Shown here one piece after another: positions 17,242 through 27,485 of a stretch of 64,000 nucleotides of DNA. Location: assembly GCA_017521325.1 (NCBI GenBank), contig JAFXCV010000018.1, positions 1 through 64,000 on the forward strand, given 5' to 3'. The stretch's first letter is position 1. Each line of letters opens with the position of its first letter. Origin of the DNA: Oscillospiraceae bacterium. Its GTDB lineage: Bacteria; Bacillota; Clostridia; Oscillospirales; Ruminococcaceae. Under the pieces are notes generated by a model. It worked only from the letters and a program-made list of their open reading frames with translations. It had not been told where the DNA came from and made no database searches. A program made the translations under genes and the position numbers.

Positions 17242-17640
17242 ATGCAAATTTCAGATACAATCGCAGATCTGCTCACAAGAATCCGTAATGCAAGCTCTGC
17301 GAAGCACGCCACGGTTGACATTCCCGCATCTAACGTGAAGAAGGCTATTACACAGATCCTCGCTGACGAGGGTTATATCAAGGGCTTCCAGATCGTAGAT
17401 GACGGTAAGCAGGGCATTATCAGAGTAACTCTGAAGTATACAGACAGCAGAACTCCGGTAATCACAGGCTTACGCAGAGTGTCAAAGCCTGGTCTGCGTA
17501 TTTATTCAAGCTGTGAGGATATGCCGAAGGTTCGTAAGGGTCTGGGCATTGCAATCGTATCCACATCTAAGGGTATCATGACCGACAAGAAGGCTCGTGA
17601 GCTGAATGTCGGCGGTGAAGTACTCGCATACATTTGGTAA
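17242..17640 (+). CDS. rpsH: 30S ribosomal protein S8 (uS8)
   Basis: 132 aa, full length, with the [15 protein letters not shown] start and the C-terminal [13 protein letters not shown] signature. S8 is the primary 16S binder of the central domain and, in E. coli, represses the spc operon by binding at rplE. I did not find an obvious S8-site mimic here. AAGGAGG precedes the ATG. Confidence 0.97.
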   Translation: MQISDTIADLLTRIRNASSAKHATVDIPASNVKKAITQILADEGYIKGFQIVDDGKQGIIRVTLKYTDSRTPVITGLRRVSKPGLRIYSSCEDMPKVRKGLGIAIVSTSKGIMTDKKARELNVGGEVLAYIW

Positions 17641-17652
17641 GGAGGACATAAC

Positions 17653-18198
17653 ATGTCAAGAATTGGTAAAATGCCGATCAGCGTTCCTGCCGGAGTAGAT
17701 GTAAAGATTGCAGATAATCTGGTAACAGTAAAGGGACCGAAGGGTGAACTGACAAAGCAGTTCTCTAAGGAGCTGACAATTGAACTGGACGGCGCAGTTA
17801 TCACTGTAACACGTCCTTCCGATGATAAGAAGTACAGATCTCTGCATGGTCTGACAAGAACACTGATCGCTAACATGATCGAGGGCGTAACAAACGGTTA
17901 CTCCAAGACTCTGGAGATCGACGGTGTAGGTTACCGTGCAGCTAAGCAGGGCAACAATCTGGTGATGAACCTCGGTTACTCCCATCAGGTAATCATGCCC
18001 GAGATCGACGGCATCACAATCGACGTACCCGCACCGAACAAGATCATCATCAACGGTATCGACAAGCAGAAGGTTGGTCAGTTCGCAGCAGAGGTTCGTG
18101 AGAAGAGACAGCCTGAGCCTTATAAGGGCAAGGGTATCCACTACCTTGGCGAGTATATTATCCGCAAGGAAGGTAAGGCCGGTAAGGGTAAGAAGTAA
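17653..18198 (+). CDS. rplF: 50S ribosomal protein L6 (uL6)
   Basis: 181 aa, two tandem alpha/beta domains, near the factor-binding site. The starting [14 protein letters not shown] and the ending [27 protein letters not shown] are family-typical. AAGGAGG overlaps the rpsH stop region and the gap is 12 nt. Confidence 0.97.
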   Translation: MSRIGKMPISVPAGVDVKIADNLVTVKGPKGELTKQFSKELTIELDGAVITVTRPSDDKKYRSLHGLTRTLIANMIEGVTNGYSKTLEIDGVGYRAAKQGNNLVMNLGYSHQVIMPEIDGITIDVPAPNKIIINGIDKQKVGQFAAEVREKRQPEPYKGKGIHYLGEYIIRKEGKAGKGKK

Positions 18199-18216
18199 GT
18201 AAAGGAGTGAAGGGCA

Positions 18217-18576
18217 ATGATTAAGAAGTTTGATAGCAATAAAGCCAGACTTAAGAGACATCGCCGTGTTCGCACGAAGATTTCCGGAACTCCTGAGGTT
18301 CCGCGTCTGTGTGTATTCCGTAGCGCAAAGCACATCTATGCACAGGTAATTGACGACGTGAACGGTGTAACACTGGCAAGCGCTTCCAGCATGGTAAAGG
18401 GCTTTGATGCAAACGGCGGCAACATCGCAGGTGCAGCAAAGGTTGGCGAGCTGGTAGCAAAGGCTGCTCTGGAAAAGGGTATCGAAGCTGTTGTATTCGA
18501 CAGAGGCGGCTATCTGTATCACGGACGTGTTCAGGCTCTGGCAGAGGCTGCACGTGAGAACGGTCTGAAGTTCTAA
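18217..18576 (+). CDS. rplR: 50S ribosomal protein L18 (uL18)
   Basis: 119 aa, binds 5S rRNA together with L5 and L25. It has a basic N-terminus ([17 protein letters not shown]) and the conserved [21 protein letters not shown] end. AAAGGAG lies upstream of the ATG. Confidence 0.97.
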   Translation: MIKKFDSNKARLKRHRRVRTKISGTPEVPRLCVFRSAKHIYAQVIDDVNGVTLASASSMVKGFDANGGNIAGAAKVGELVAKAALEKGIEAVVFDRGGYLYHGRVQALAEAARENGLKF

Positions 18577-18594
18577 GAGAAGGAGGGAACACGA

Positions 18595-19095
18595 TTGGCT
18601 AATATTGATGCAAAGGATATGGAGCTGGTTGAAAAGGTTGTTGCCATCAACCGTGTATCCAAAACCGTAAAGGGCGGACGTATTATGAAGTTCTCCGCAC
18701 TGGTTGTTGTCGGCGACGGCAATGGCACAGTAGGCTTCGGACTTGGTAAGTCCGGCGAAGTTCCGGATGCAATCCGCAAGGGTATTGAGGATGCAAAGAA
18801 GAACATGGTAAAGGTTCCGCTGAAGGGCACTACCATTCCTCATGAGATCGTAGGTAAGTTCGGCGCAGGCGAAGTGCTGATGCGTCCGGCTGCTCCCGGT
18901 ACCGGTGTTATCGCCGGCGGTCCTGTACGTGCTGTCATCGAGGTAGCAGGTATCAAGGATATCAGAACAAAGTCCCTGCGTTCCAACAACCCCTGCAATG
19001 TAGTAAGAGCTACCATTAACGGTCTGACTTCCTGCACAACTGTAGAAGAGGTTGCTGCAAAGCGTGGTAAGACTGCTAAGGAAATCTTGGGTTAA
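18595..19095 (+). CDS. rpsE: 30S ribosomal protein S5 (uS5)
   Basis: 166 aa, with a TTG start supported by GGAGGG about 8 nt upstream. The N-terminal dsRNA-binding-like fold contains [19 protein letters not shown]; the loop where spectinomycin-resistance changes occur is around KGGRIMKF. S5 helps decoding fidelity and mRNA unwinding. Confidence 0.96.
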   Translation: MANIDAKDMELVEKVVAINRVSKTVKGGRIMKFSALVVVGDGNGTVGFGLGKSGEVPDAIRKGIEDAKKNMVKVPLKGTTIPHEIVGKFGAGEVLMRPAAPGTGVIAGGPVRAVIEVAGIKDIRTKSLRSNNPCNVVRATINGLTSCTTVEEVAAKRGKTAKEILG

Positions 19096-19107
19096 GGAGG
19101 CACAACA

Positions 19108-19284
19108 ATGGCAAAGAAAATCACACTTGTGAAGAGCCTCATCGGCTGCCAGAAGGATCAGATTGCCACTGCACATGCACTTGGCTTGAAGAAGATCGGC
19201 AACACAACCGTGCAGCCGGATAATGCTGCAACAAATGGTAAGATCCACAAGATCATTCACCTCATCAAGGTAGAAGAAGCGTAA
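19108..19284 (+). CDS. rpmD: 50S ribosomal protein L30 (uL30)
   Basis: A 58-aa gene read directly from the sequence: ATG at 19108, stop TAA at 19282-19284. The translation begins [18 protein letters not shown] and contains [12 protein letters not shown], the conserved L30 core. AAGGAGG stands 8-9 nt before the ATG. Its position between rpsE and rplO is the usual one. Confidence 0.95.
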   Translation: MAKKITLVKSLIGCQKDQIATAHALGLKKIGNTTVQPDNAATNGKIHKIIHLIKVEEA

Positions 19285-19300
19285 GAAGGAGGTGCAGTAA

Positions 19301-19741
19301 ATGCAGATTCATGAACTCGTACCGGCACCCGATTCCAATAAGGCTGTCAAGCGTGTAGGCCGTGGACATGGTTCCGGTAACGGCAAGACCGCTGGTAAGG
19401 GCCATAAGGGTCAGAACGCACGTTCCGGCGGCGGTGTAAGAATTGGTTTTGAAGGCGGTCAGATGCCGCTGGCAAGAAGAATCCCTAAGAGAGGATTCAA
19501 AAACGTATTCAGAGCAACCTATGCAACAGTAAACGTTGGTGATCTGAACAAGTTCACAGATGGCACAGTTGTAGACACAGAGCTGCTTTGCGCAAGCGGT
19601 CTGGTTAAGAAGGTTTGCGATGGCGTAAAAATTCTCGGAGAGGGCGAACTCACTGCAAAGCTTACCGTAAAAGCTGCGAAGTTTACACAGGCTGCTGCTG
19701 AGAAAATTGAAAAGGCAGGCGGGAAAGCTGAGGTGATCTGA
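19301..19741 (+). CDS. rplO: 50S ribosomal protein L15 (uL15)
   Basis: 146 aa, assembly protein of the large subunit. It has the glycine-rich basic N-terminal extension ([20 protein letters not shown]) and the [10 protein letters not shown] motif. The end of the gene carries the GAGGTG that serves as ribosome-binding site for secY, whose start follows by 1 nt. Confidence 0.97.
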   Translation: MQIHELVPAPDSNKAVKRVGRGHGSGNGKTAGKGHKGQNARSGGGVRIGFEGGQMPLARRIPKRGFKNVFRATYATVNVGDLNKFTDGTVVDTELLCASGLVKKVCDGVKILGEGELTAKLTVKAAKFTQAAAEKIEKAGGKAEVI

Positions 19742-19742
19742 G

Positions 19743-21074
19743 GTGTTTCAGACTCTTAGAAACGCTTGGAGCGTACCGGAGATCCGTAAAAAGTTCCTGT
19801 ATACGCTCATGATGATCATTATTTTCAGACTCGGCAGTGCGATCACTGTACCGTTTCTGGATATGTCCATCGTGCAGGAGTGGGTTTCTACGAATGCAAC
19901 GGGCGGCAACTTCCTCGAGTATCTCAATACTCTGACCGGTGGCGCCCTTTCTAAGGCAACCTTCTTCTCACTCTCCATCACACCCTATATTAACGCATCC
20001 ATCATCATTCAGCTGCTGACCTATGCACTGCCTCCTCTCGAAAGGCTTCAGGAGGAAGGCGAGGAAGGCCGTAAGGTTCTCAACAGGATTACAGCATTCA
20101 CAGCACTGGGTCTTTCGATCTTCATGTCGATTGCTTATTATCTGACAATGAGAAACGAAATGGGTGCAGTTACCTACACAAAGGGCGCTGAAGGCTGGTT
20201 TGCTGCCATCGTTATCGTGGCAAGCTTTGCAGCCGGTGCTACCCTGGTTGTATGGATGGGTAACCGTATTAACGATAAGGGTATCGGCAACGGCATTTCT
20301 ATGCTCCTGTTCGCCGGTATCGTAGCAAGATTCCCCACAGATGTGTGGACACTGGTTGAACTGACAAAGAGCAATCCCTCCAAGTACTTCTGGGTATCCC
20401 TGGTTGTTGCAGTTGGTTTCGTTCTGATGATCGGCTTCATCGTATTCATGAATGAATCCGAGCGCAGAATTCCGATCCAGTATGCAAAGAGAGTGGTTGG
20501 CAGAAAGCAGTTCGGCGGCCAGAACACACACATTCCGATCAAGATTTGCATGAGCGGCGTTATGCCGATCATCTTCGCAATGGCATTTATGTCACTGCCG
20601 AGCACAATCAGTATGTTCGTAAAGCCCGTTGAGTACATCACTGAGGAAACCACATGGGGTCAGGAATTCTACTTCCACTTCGTGAACTTCTTCAGAACCA
20701 CCAACCCCGGCTATGCTGTACTGTATCTCATTCTGATTATTGCATTCAACTACTTCTATGTTTCTATGCAGTACAATCCCATTGAGATTGCAAACCAGCT
20801 TCGTCAGAACAACGGCGGTATCCCCGGAATCAGACCTGGCAAGCCCACATCTGATTATATCCAGCGTGTACTGTCCAAGATTACTCTCGTAGGTGCTATC
20901 TTCCTTGGTATCATCGCCATCATTCCGATCGGCCTTGCAGCTTGGGATCAGTCGCTGTCCTCTCTGTCCATGGGTGGTACTTCCATCCTGATCGTAGTCA
21001 GCGTTGCACTTGAAACCGTTCGTACTCTGGAGTCCCAGATGATGATGCGTCATCACAAGGGCTTCCTGGGATAA
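19743..21074 (+). CDS. secY: protein translocase subunit SecY
   Basis: 443 aa, ten TM helices, the channel subunit of the Sec translocon. It uses a GTG start directly after the rplO stop. The cytoplasmic loop between TM6 and TM7 carries the conserved ERRIPIQYAKR, and the plug/lateral-gate region near the N-terminus is recognisable (PYINASIIIQLL). It handles export and membrane insertion for the many secreted proteins of this organism, including the dockerin enzymes. Confidence 0.97.
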   Translation: MFQTLRNAWSVPEIRKKFLYTLMMIIIFRLGSAITVPFLDMSIVQEWVSTNATGGNFLEYLNTLTGGALSKATFFSLSITPYINASIIIQLLTYALPPLERLQEEGEEGRKVLNRITAFTALGLSIFMSIAYYLTMRNEMGAVTYTKGAEGWFAAIVIVASFAAGATLVVWMGNRINDKGIGNGISMLLFAGIVARFPTDVWTLVELTKSNPSKYFWVSLVVAVGFVLMIGFIVFMNESERRIPIQYAKRVVGRKQFGGQNTHIPIKICMSGVMPIIFAMAFMSLPSTISMFVKPVEYITEETTWGQEFYFHFVNFFRTTNPGYAVLYLILIIAFNYFYVSMQYNPIEIANQLRQNNGGIPGIRPGKPTSDYIQRVLSKITLVGAIFLGIIAIIPIGLAAWDQSLSSLSMGGTSILIVVSVALETVRTLESQMMMRHHKGFLG

Positions 21075-21086
21075 GGAGGAGTAATT

Positions 21087-21728
21087 ATGAATTTGATTTT
21101 ACTCGGTGCGCCCGGTGCCGGAAAAGGCACACAGGCAGAAGTAATTTCCGAAGCACTGAACATCCCGCAGATCTCTACGGGCAACATGCTGCGTGAAGCC
21201 GTAAAGAACGGTACAGAATACGGTCTGAAGGCAAAGGCAGCAATGGAAAGCGGTGCTCTGGTTTCCGATGACATCGTAATCGGTATCCTGAAGGATCGTA
21301 TCGCAGCAGATGACTGCCAGAACGGTTTTATTCTGGATGGATTCCCGAGAACCGTACCGCAGGCTGAAGCGCTCGACGAAATGGGCGTTCGCATTGATAA
21401 GGTACTGGAAATCTTCGTGGATGACGAAACGATCAAAACACGTGTATCCGGCAGAAGAGTATGTGAGGGCTGCGGTGCAACCTACCATGTACTGTACAAG
21501 CCTTCCAAGTCCGAGGGTACATGCGATAAGTGCGGTGCAAAGACCATTATCCGTAAGGATGACCAGCCGGAAACGGTTCTGGAACGTCTGGCGGTTTACC
21601 ATGAACAGACCGCTCCGCTGAAGGACTACTACGAAAAACAGGGCAAGCTCGATACTGTCATCGGACAGGAAGAGGTTGCTGATACGGTAAAGCTTACACT
21701 GAAAGCGGTGGGGGCGTCTGCCGAATGA
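21087..21728 (+). CDS. adk: adenylate kinase (zinc-containing type)
   Basis: 213 aa, catalyses ATP + AMP = 2 ADP. The P-loop [10 protein letters not shown] is at residues 7-16, DGFPRT marks the AMP/ATP core, and the LID domain has the four-cysteine zinc site (CEGCGATYH and CDKCGAK) of Gram-positive enzymes. It sits between secY and map as in Bacillus and overlaps map by 4 nt (ATGA). Confidence 0.97.
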   Translation: MNLILLGAPGAGKGTQAEVISEALNIPQISTGNMLREAVKNGTEYGLKAKAAMESGALVSDDIVIGILKDRIAADDCQNGFILDGFPRTVPQAEALDEMGVRIDKVLEIFVDDETIKTRVSGRRVCEGCGATYHVLYKPSKSEGTCDKCGAKTIIRKDDQPETVLERLAVYHEQTAPLKDYYEKQGKLDTVIGQEEVADTVKLTLKAVGASAE

Positions 21729-22483
21729 GTATCACCATTAAATCTAAGACAGATCTGATGAAAATGCGTGAAGCCGGAAGGATTGCCGGCAGAGCTTTAC
21801 AGCTTGCAGGGCAGTCCGTTCAGCCCGGTATGACAACACTGGAGCTTGACAAAATCGTGCATGACTACATCGTTGGATGCGGTGCTCATCCCTCTTTTCT
21901 GGGATATGCCGGATTTCCCGGAAGCGCTTGCATCTCCATCAACGATGAGGTTATCCACGGCATCCCGAGCGCAAAGCGAAAGATCAAGGCAGGGGATATC
22001 GTCAGTGTGGACGTGGGAGCGTATTACAACGGATTCCACGGCGACACCTGTGCGACCTTTGCAGTTGGTAAAATCACCGCTGATGCGCAGGCATTGCTCG
22101 ATGTCACAAAGGGTGCGCTGGAAGCCGGTATTGCAAAGGCTGTTGTCGATGCAAGACTGAGCGATGTATCCGGTGCAGTCCAGGAATACTGTGCCTCAAG
22201 AGGCTACGGTATTGTCCGGGAGTACTGCGGTCACGGAATCGGCAGGGAACTGCACGAATCTCCGGAAGTGCCGAACTATGTAACGCCCGGCAGAAAAGGT
22301 GTGCGACTCCAGGCAGGCATGGTGATCTGTATCGAACCGATGATCAATGCAAAGGGCGATGCGATCCGCCAGCTGAAGGATGGTTGGACAGTCGTTACCA
22401 GAAGCGGTAGCCTGTCAGCACATTTTGAACACACAGTTGCCATCACACCGGATGGACCGGTGATTATGACGGATCCAAGCTGA
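21725..22483 (+). CDS. map: methionine aminopeptidase type I
   Basis: 252 aa; removes the N-terminal Met from new proteins. Metal ligands are in the expected places: Asp in VDVGAYYNG, Asp in FHGDTCATF, His in [10 protein letters not shown], Glu in CIEPM and Glu in FEHTVAIT. There is no N-terminal SH3-binding or zinc extension. The ATG overlaps the adk stop (ATGA), so translation is coupled. Confidence 0.97.
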   Translation: MSITIKSKTDLMKMREAGRIAGRALQLAGQSVQPGMTTLELDKIVHDYIVGCGAHPSFLGYAGFPGSACISINDEVIHGIPSAKRKIKAGDIVSVDVGAYYNGFHGDTCATFAVGKITADAQALLDVTKGALEAGIAKAVVDARLSDVSGAVQEYCASRGYGIVREYCGHGIGRELHESPEVPNYVTPGRKGVRLQAGMVICIEPMINAKGDAIRQLKDGWTVVTRSGSLSAHFEHTVAITPDGPVIMTDPS

Positions 22484-22734
22484 TGCAGCTGCAGGTAGGA
22501 ATGGTGGTATGTGCGACCGCCGGAAAAGAGAAGGACAATTATTACATTGTCACCGAGCTGGACGGCAGAGCCGTTTATCTGGCTGACGGAAAGCACAGAA
22601 CGCTGAGTAAGCCTAAGCGCAAGAATGTCAAGCACATTCGCCCGACGAAGGAAGTCTGGGAACTGAACGGACTTACCGACAGGGCACTGCGCCGCAAGCT
22701 GCAGGAATGCAATGCGATTTTGGGAGGTATTTGA
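22483..22734 (+). CDS. KOW-domain RNA-binding protein
   Basis: 83 aa, starts in the map stop codon. The first 45 residues form an SH3-like KOW module ([19 protein letters not shown]) related to L14e/L27e-type proteins. The rest is basic with a helical C-terminus. A gene of this type between map and infA is common in Clostridia. Its function is not established; an RNA- or ribosome-binding role is inferred from the KOW fold and the operon. Confidence 0.85.
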   Translation: MQLQVGMVVCATAGKEKDNYYIVTELDGRAVYLADGKHRTLSKPKRKNVKHIRPTKEVWELNGLTDRALRRKLQECNAILGGI

Positions 22735-22735
22735 T

Positions 22736-22954
22736 TTGTCTAAAGAAGATTTGATTGAAGTAGAAGGCATCGTGCAGGAAGCACTGCCGAACGCAATGTT
22801 CAGAGTAGAGCTGCCCAACAAGCACGTGATTCTCGCTCATGTGTCGGGAAAACTGAGAATGAACTACATTCGCATCGTTCCCGGCGATAAGGTGAAAATT
22901 GAAATGTCACCCTATGATTTAACAAAGGGCCGTATTACTTGGAGAGCCAAGTAA
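22736..22954 (+). CDS. infA: translation initiation factor IF-1
   Basis: 72 aa, S1/OB fold, blocks the 30S A site during initiation. It starts with TTG at 22736, one base after the KOW gene stop, with GGGAGG 8 nt upstream. The predicted protein [18 protein letters not shown] then matches IF-1 exactly in length and register. An in-frame ATG at 22712 is upstream but lies inside the previous gene. Confidence 0.96.
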   Translation: MSKEDLIEVEGIVQEALPNAMFRVELPNKHVILAHVSGKLRMNYIRIVPGDKVKIEMSPYDLTKGRITWRAK

Positions 22955-23134
<180 letters not shown>

Positions 23135-23164
23135 TCCCGACAGCATTGGAGGTGTAATTCATCA

Positions 23165-23533
23165 ATGGCAAGAATTTCAGGTATTGACCTTCCCAAGGAC
23201 AAGAGAGTTGAAATCGGTCTGACCTATATCTACGGTATCGGCCGTCCGACAGCAACTAAGATTCTTGAGGCAACAGGTGTAAATCCGGATACTCGAGTAA
23301 AGGATCTGAGCGAAGAGGACGTAGCTAAGCTGCGTGACTACATCGACGCTAACCTGACTGTTGAGGGCGATCTCCGTCGTGAAGTTGCTCTGAACATCAA
23401 GAGACTGATCGAAATCGGCTGCTACAGAGGCGTACGCCACAGAAAGGGCCTGCCGGTAAGAGGTCAGCGTACAAAGACCAACGCAAGAACACGCAAGGGT
23501 CCGGTTAAGACAATTGCTAATAAGAAGAAGTAA
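23165..23533 (+). CDS. rpsM: 30S ribosomal protein S13 (uS13)
   Basis: 122 aa, head protein contacting P-site tRNA and L5. It has the [25 protein letters not shown] start, a helix-two-turn-helix motif, and the basic [14 protein letters not shown] tail. GGAGGTG precedes the ATG. Confidence 0.97.
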   Translation: MARISGIDLPKDKRVEIGLTYIYGIGRPTATKILEATGVNPDTRVKDLSEEDVAKLRDYIDANLTVEGDLRREVALNIKRLIEIGCYRGVRHRKGLPVRGQRTKTNARTRKGPVKTIANKKK

Positions 23534-23547
23534 GGAGGGCGAGTCTT

Positions 23548-23952
23548 TTGGCACAGCAGAAGGGTAAAAAGGTAACGACTGTAAGACGCCGCAGAGAGCG
23601 CAAGAATATCGAGAGCGGTGCAGTGCATATTCAGTCTACTTTTAACAATACAATTGTGACAATCACAGACACACAGGGCAATGCCATTTCTTGGGCAAGT
23701 GCTGGCGGCCTTGGCTTCCGTGGTTCCAGAAAGTCCACACCGTTTGCAGCACAGACTGCAGCTGAAACAGCTGCAAAGGCAGCAATGGAGCATGGTCTGA
23801 AGACCGTTGAAGTATACGTAAAGGGTCCGGGCAGCGGCCGTGAAGCTGCGATCCGTGCACTGCAGACAGTAGGTCTGGAAGTACGTATGATCAAGGATGT
23901 CACACCGATTCCGCACAATGGTTGCCGTCCGCCTAAGAGACGCCGCGTCTAA
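23548..23952 (+). CDS. rpsK: 30S ribosomal protein S11 (uS11)
   Basis: 134 aa with a TTG start (AAGGAGGG about 11 nt upstream). S11 forms the platform with S18 and S21 near the mRNA exit. The conserved [19 protein letters not shown] and the C-terminal [11 protein letters not shown] are present. Confidence 0.96.
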   Translation: MAQQKGKKVTTVRRRRERKNIESGAVHIQSTFNNTIVTITDTQGNAISWASAGGLGFRGSRKSTPFAAQTAAETAAKAAMEHGLKTVEVYVKGPGSGREAAIRALQTVGLEVRMIKDVTPIPHNGCRPPKRRRV

Positions 23953-23968
23953 TTGGAGGTACAAGATT

Positions 23969-24565
23969 ATGGCAGTAAATAAGGATCCGATTCTGAAGAG
24001 ATGCAGATACCTGGGCATCAGCCCCATGGTAATGGGCATTAACAAGCAGTCCAACCGCAATCCTAACGCAAACAGCCGTAAGAAGGTTTCTGAATACGGT
24101 ATGCAGCTGAAGGAAAAGCAGAAGCTGAAGTTCATCTATGGCGTAATGGAAAAGCCGTTTCGTCACTACTTTGAGCTGGCTTCCAAGATGGAAGGCAAGG
24201 CTGGTGACAACCTGATCAGCGTGCTGGAATCCAGACTGGACAACGTAGCATACCGTATGGGTATGGCACTGACAAGACGTGAGGCAAGACAGCTGGTAGG
24301 TCACGGTCATTTCATGGTAAATGGCAAGAGAGTTGACATTCCTTCCTATCGTGTAGCAGTAGGCGATGAGATCGCTGTATGCGAGAAGAGCAGAACCAGC
24401 GCTAAGTTCAAGGATGTTGCAGAACAGACACAGGGCAGAGTAGTTCCGCTGTGGCTGGAAGCAAACAAGGAAGCTTTCTCTGCAAAGGTAACAAGAACTC
24501 CGGGTCCGGAGGATCTTGATTACGAGGTAGAGGCACACCTGATCGTCGAGCTGTACTCCAAGTAA
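23969..24565 (+). CDS. rpsD: 30S ribosomal protein S4 (uS4)
   Basis: 198 aa from the ATG at 23969, which follows TTGGAGG. An earlier in-frame ATG is inside rpsK and is not used. It contains the S4 RNA-binding domain (VGHGHFMVNGKRVDIPSYRV). The N-terminus KRCRYLG retains a single cysteine, so this looks like a zinc-free form. In E. coli and Bacillus S4 autoregulates. After the gene an 8-bp inverted repeat (24571-24578 with 24604-24611) lies just upstream of the rpoA ribosome-binding site. Confidence 0.96.
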   Translation: MAVNKDPILKRCRYLGISPMVMGINKQSNRNPNANSRKKVSEYGMQLKEKQKLKFIYGVMEKPFRHYFELASKMEGKAGDNLISVLESRLDNVAYRMGMALTRREARQLVGHGHFMVNGKRVDIPSYRVAVGDEIAVCEKSRTSAKFKDVAEQTQGRVVPLWLEANKEAFSAKVTRTPGPEDLDYEVEAHLIVELYSK

Positions 24566-24630
24566 TACGTAATTACTTGCGGACGCTTTAGAACAACGAA
24601 CAAAAGTAATTGCGAAATAGGAGGGTTTAC

Positions 24631-25587
24631 ATGCTTGAAAAAATTGAAAAGCCGGAAATTGTTACCGAAGAACTGAGAACGGACGGCAAGTACGGTAAAT
24701 TCGTTTTAGCACCGCTGGAACGTGGCTATGGCATTACGCTGGGCAACAGTCTCAGAAGAGTTCTCCTCTCCTCTCTGCCGGGTGTGGCTGTCAACTTTGT
24801 AAAGATTGACGGCGTGCATCACGAGCTTTCCACAATTCCGGGCGTGAAAGAGGACGTAACAGAAATCATCCTGAGTCTGAAGGGTCTGACCGCAAAGCTT
24901 TACGGTGAAGGTCCGAAGACAATTACGATTGATGCCGAAGGCGAGTGCGAGGTCACAGCCGGCGATATTAAGGCAGATTCCGAAGTAAACATTCTCGATC
25001 CCGGCATGCACATTGCAACACTGGGCAAGGATGCAAAGCTTCGCATGGAAATTACGATTGACAGAGGCAGAGGTTATGTGTCTGCAGAGCGCAACAAGCA
25101 GCAGATCGCAGACATGCCGCTGGACGTAATTGCCGTAGACAGCATTTATACTCCTGTTTTGAAGGTGAACTATACCGTAGAGAATACCCGTCTCGGACAG
25201 GTCACCGACTATGATAAGCTGACAATGGAGGTTTGGACCGATGGTACAATCTCTGCTAAGGAAGCTTTATCACAGGCAGCCAATCTCCTCAACGAGCATC
25301 TGAAGCTGTTCGTCGATCTTTCTGACGAAGCATGCATTACAGAGGTCCTGGTTGAAAAGGACGACAAGGGTAAGGAAAAGATCCTTGAGATGACCATTGA
25401 GGAACTTGACTTGTCAGTACGTTCCTTCAATTGCTTGAAGCGTGCTGGCATCAATACAGTTGACGACTTGATCAATAAGTCTGAGGAAGAAATGATGAAG
25501 GTGCGTAACCTTGGTAAGAAGTCCTTCGACGAGGTGAAGGAGAAGCTCCAGTCTCTGGGCTTTGACCTCTCCTCTGAGGAAGACTGA
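24631..25587 (+). CDS. rpoA: RNA polymerase alpha subunit
   Basis: 318 aa. The N-terminal assembly domain ([21 protein letters not shown]) is followed by a linker and the C-terminal domain with two helix-hairpin-helices ([16 protein letters not shown]), which bind UP elements and activators. The ATG at 24631 is chosen for its TAGGAGG; an upstream in-frame ATG at 24610 lacks one. It is the penultimate gene of the superoperon. Confidence 0.97.
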   Translation: MLEKIEKPEIVTEELRTDGKYGKFVLAPLERGYGITLGNSLRRVLLSSLPGVAVNFVKIDGVHHELSTIPGVKEDVTEIILSLKGLTAKLYGEGPKTITIDAEGECEVTAGDIKADSEVNILDPGMHIATLGKDAKLRMEITIDRGRGYVSAERNKQQIADMPLDVIAVDSIYTPVLKVNYTVENTRLGQVTDYDKLTMEVWTDGTISAKEALSQAANLLNEHLKLFVDLSDEACITEVLVEKDDKGKEKILEMTIEELDLSVRSFNCLKRAGINTVDDLINKSEEEMMKVRNLGKKSFDEVKEKLQSLGFDLSSEED

Positions 25588-25659
25588 TCGCACCCGAATA
25601 CTATAAGGATACCCGATGGGGCGAAGCCTCTCTCGGTTTGAGTAAAGGAGTGAATTACA

Positions 25660-26004
25660 ATGCCGGGTACAAGAAAATTGGGCAGAGCTACTGCACACAG
25701 AACCGCTATGCTGAGAGCTATGGTAACATACCTGCTGGAGAACGGCAAGGTTGAGACCACAGTAACCAGAGCAAAGGAAGTTCGTGCTGTTGCTGAGAAG
25801 ATGATTACACTGGGCAAGAATTCTGACCTGCACAGCAAGCGTCAGGTACTTGCATATGTCACAAAGGAAGACGTTGCGAAGAAGCTGTTTGACGAGATTT
25901 CTCCGAAGTACGCTGACCGCAATGGTGGTTACACACAGATCATCAAGATCGGTCCCCGCCGTGGCGATGCTGCTGAAATGGCAATCATCAAGCTGGTTGA
26001 CTAA
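25660..26004 (+). CDS. rplQ: 50S ribosomal protein L17 (bL17)
   Basis: 114 aa, short Gram-positive form, beside the exit tunnel. The [21 protein letters not shown] start is invariant in the family. AAAGGAG precedes the ATG, after a 72-nt gap from rpoA. It is the last gene before the strong terminator at 26015. Confidence 0.97.
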   Translation: MPGTRKLGRATAHRTAMLRAMVTYLLENGKVETTVTRAKEVRAVAEKMITLGKNSDLHSKRQVLAYVTKEDVAKKLFDEISPKYADRNGGYTQIIKIGPRRGDAAEMAIIKLVD

Positions 26005-26014
26005 TTTAACATTG

Positions 26015-26044
26015 AAACCCCGTCCATTTGGACGGGGTTTTCTT
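26015..26044 (+). terminator. intrinsic terminator of the ribosomal superoperon
   Basis: A GC-rich 10-bp stem (26016-26025 with 26030-26039) has a 4-nt loop and a T-rich tail ending TTTTCTTATT. It starts 11 nt after the rplQ stop. Confidence 0.92.
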
Positions 26045-26083
26045 ATTGCATGAAACGTAGAGAACTGCGTTTCGCTGCTCCTA

Positions 26084-26112
26084 TTGACAGAACCAGCAAA
26101 ATATTTTATAAT
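26084..26112 (+). promoter_or_regulatory. sigma-A promoter of the Nudix-HAD gene
   Basis: A consensus TTGACA (26084-26089), 17-bp spacer and TATAAT (26107-26112), 29 nt before the gene. Confidence 0.9.
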
Positions 26113-26141
26113 GAAGTATATCAACGAAAGCGGAGGGTGCT

Positions 26142-27344
26142 ATGGAATATTTAGATATCTATGACGAACGCCGAGTCCCGACAGGCAGGACGGCGCCGAG
26201 AGGAACGAAACTTTGTGAGGGAGAATACTATCTCGTTGTGCATATGTTTATTTTCCGTAAGGATGGAAAATTCCTGATTCAGCGTCGTGTCCCTGAAAAA
26301 CACAGCTGGCCGGATATGTGGGATATTTCCCTCGGCGGCATGGCACAGGCAGGGGATTCCTCCGCATCCGCTGCAGAGCGTGAAGCATTCGAGGAATTGG
26401 GATTGAAAATCGACCTGCAAAATACTTCCCCCGTATTCTCCTTCCGTGCGGATAACGTGTTTGATGACTACTGGATGGTGCAGCTGGATACGGATGATGT
26501 GCAGCTTACGCTCCAGAATGAGGAAGTTGCCGAGACGAAGTGGGTTGACCGTGAGGAGTGGGAACAGCTTATCTCAGAGCGAAAGGTAATCCCCTACACC
26601 TTCATGCATCAGATCTTCGACCTCTATCATCGCAATTTCCCCGGAACAAGGCTGTTTCCGTTCGGCAATCCCGAGAGGATCCGTGGTGCCGTGTTCGATA
26701 TGGACGGGCTGCTGCTGGATACCGAGCGTGTGGTGAATACCGCATGGGATGAAGCGGCACGAATTACGGGCTTTGCGGATGTGGAGCGTGCCAAAATTGC
26801 CTGTCTTGGCTGTAATGAAGCAAGCACAAGGGCATTTTTCCTGCGTACCTATGGGGAAAATTTCGATTACCAGACCTTCCGTGATCTGACACGAAAGCTT
26901 GCGCATGAGGTGCTCGATGTCCATGTTCCCGTCAAAGATGGTGCGGAAATGATTCTCCGCATGCTCAAGGAGCGTGGCATTCCGCTTGCCGTTGCAAGCT
27001 CCACAAGGGAAACGACCGTCCGTGATCAGCTTGACCGTGCGGGACTGCTCCGGTATTTTGACGCTGTCATCACAGGCGACATGGTCGAAAACGGAAAGCC
27101 CCACCCCGAAATTTACAGTAAGGCATGCAATGCCATCGGTATTGCTCCTGAGGAATGCCTTGCCTTTGAGGATTCGAAAAACGGCATCCGCAGCGCCTAT
27201 CGTGCAGGCATGTACCCCGTGCAGATTCCCGATCAGGTGCCTGCTGCAACGGAAACCTACGCACTTTCGTGGAAGGTGTTCCCAAGTCTTGTTGAGGCAG
27301 CGGAATTTCTGGAACAAACCAATCTGTTAAGCAAATGTGAATAG
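26142..27344 (+). CDS. Nudix hydrolase - HAD phosphatase fusion
   Basis: 400 aa in two enzymes. Residues 1-165 are a Nudix domain of the IPP-isomerase-like/YfcD type (LDIYDERRVPTG start). The Nudix box is GMAQAGDSSASAAEREAFEELG; the first Glu of GX5E is Asp here, while the REXXEE core is intact. Residues 185-390 are a HAD-IA (beta-phosphoglucomutase-like) phosphatase: nucleophile motif FDMDGLLLDTE, motif II ASSTRE, Lys in NGKPHPEIY and acidic EDSKNG. A pair hydrolysing a nucleoside- or prenyl-diphosphate and then the monophosphate is an inference; the substrate is unknown. It is a single-gene unit with its own promoter. Confidence 0.9.
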   Translation: MEYLDIYDERRVPTGRTAPRGTKLCEGEYYLVVHMFIFRKDGKFLIQRRVPEKHSWPDMWDISLGGMAQAGDSSASAAEREAFEELGLKIDLQNTSPVFSFRADNVFDDYWMVQLDTDDVQLTLQNEEVAETKWVDREEWEQLISERKVIPYTFMHQIFDLYHRNFPGTRLFPFGNPERIRGAVFDMDGLLLDTERVVNTAWDEAARITGFADVERAKIACLGCNEASTRAFFLRTYGENFDYQTFRDLTRKLAHEVLDVHVPVKDGAEMILRMLKERGIPLAVASSTRETTVRDQLDRAGLLRYFDAVITGDMVENGKPHPEIYSKACNAIGIAPEECLAFEDSKNGIRSAYRAGMYPVQIPDQVPAATETYALSWKVFPSLVEAAEFLEQTNLLSKCE

Positions 27345-27399
27345 TTTCATTTTGTTGGAATAATGCAAAATAATTTACCTCTTTTTAACTAAAAAACAG

Positions 27400-27428
27400 T
27401 TGACAAAAATTGTATAAAACTGTATAAT
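27400..27428 (+). promoter_or_regulatory. sigma-A promoter of the GH5 gene
   Basis: TTGACA (27400-27405), 17 bp, TATAAT (27423-27428). It predicts a leader of about 50 nt. No ECF-type motif was seen here. Confidence 0.9.
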
Positions 27429-27485
27429 AAAGCCAGCAAATTATTTGCGCTTTATCAAATTTCAAGTTAAAGGGAGGAAAAATGT

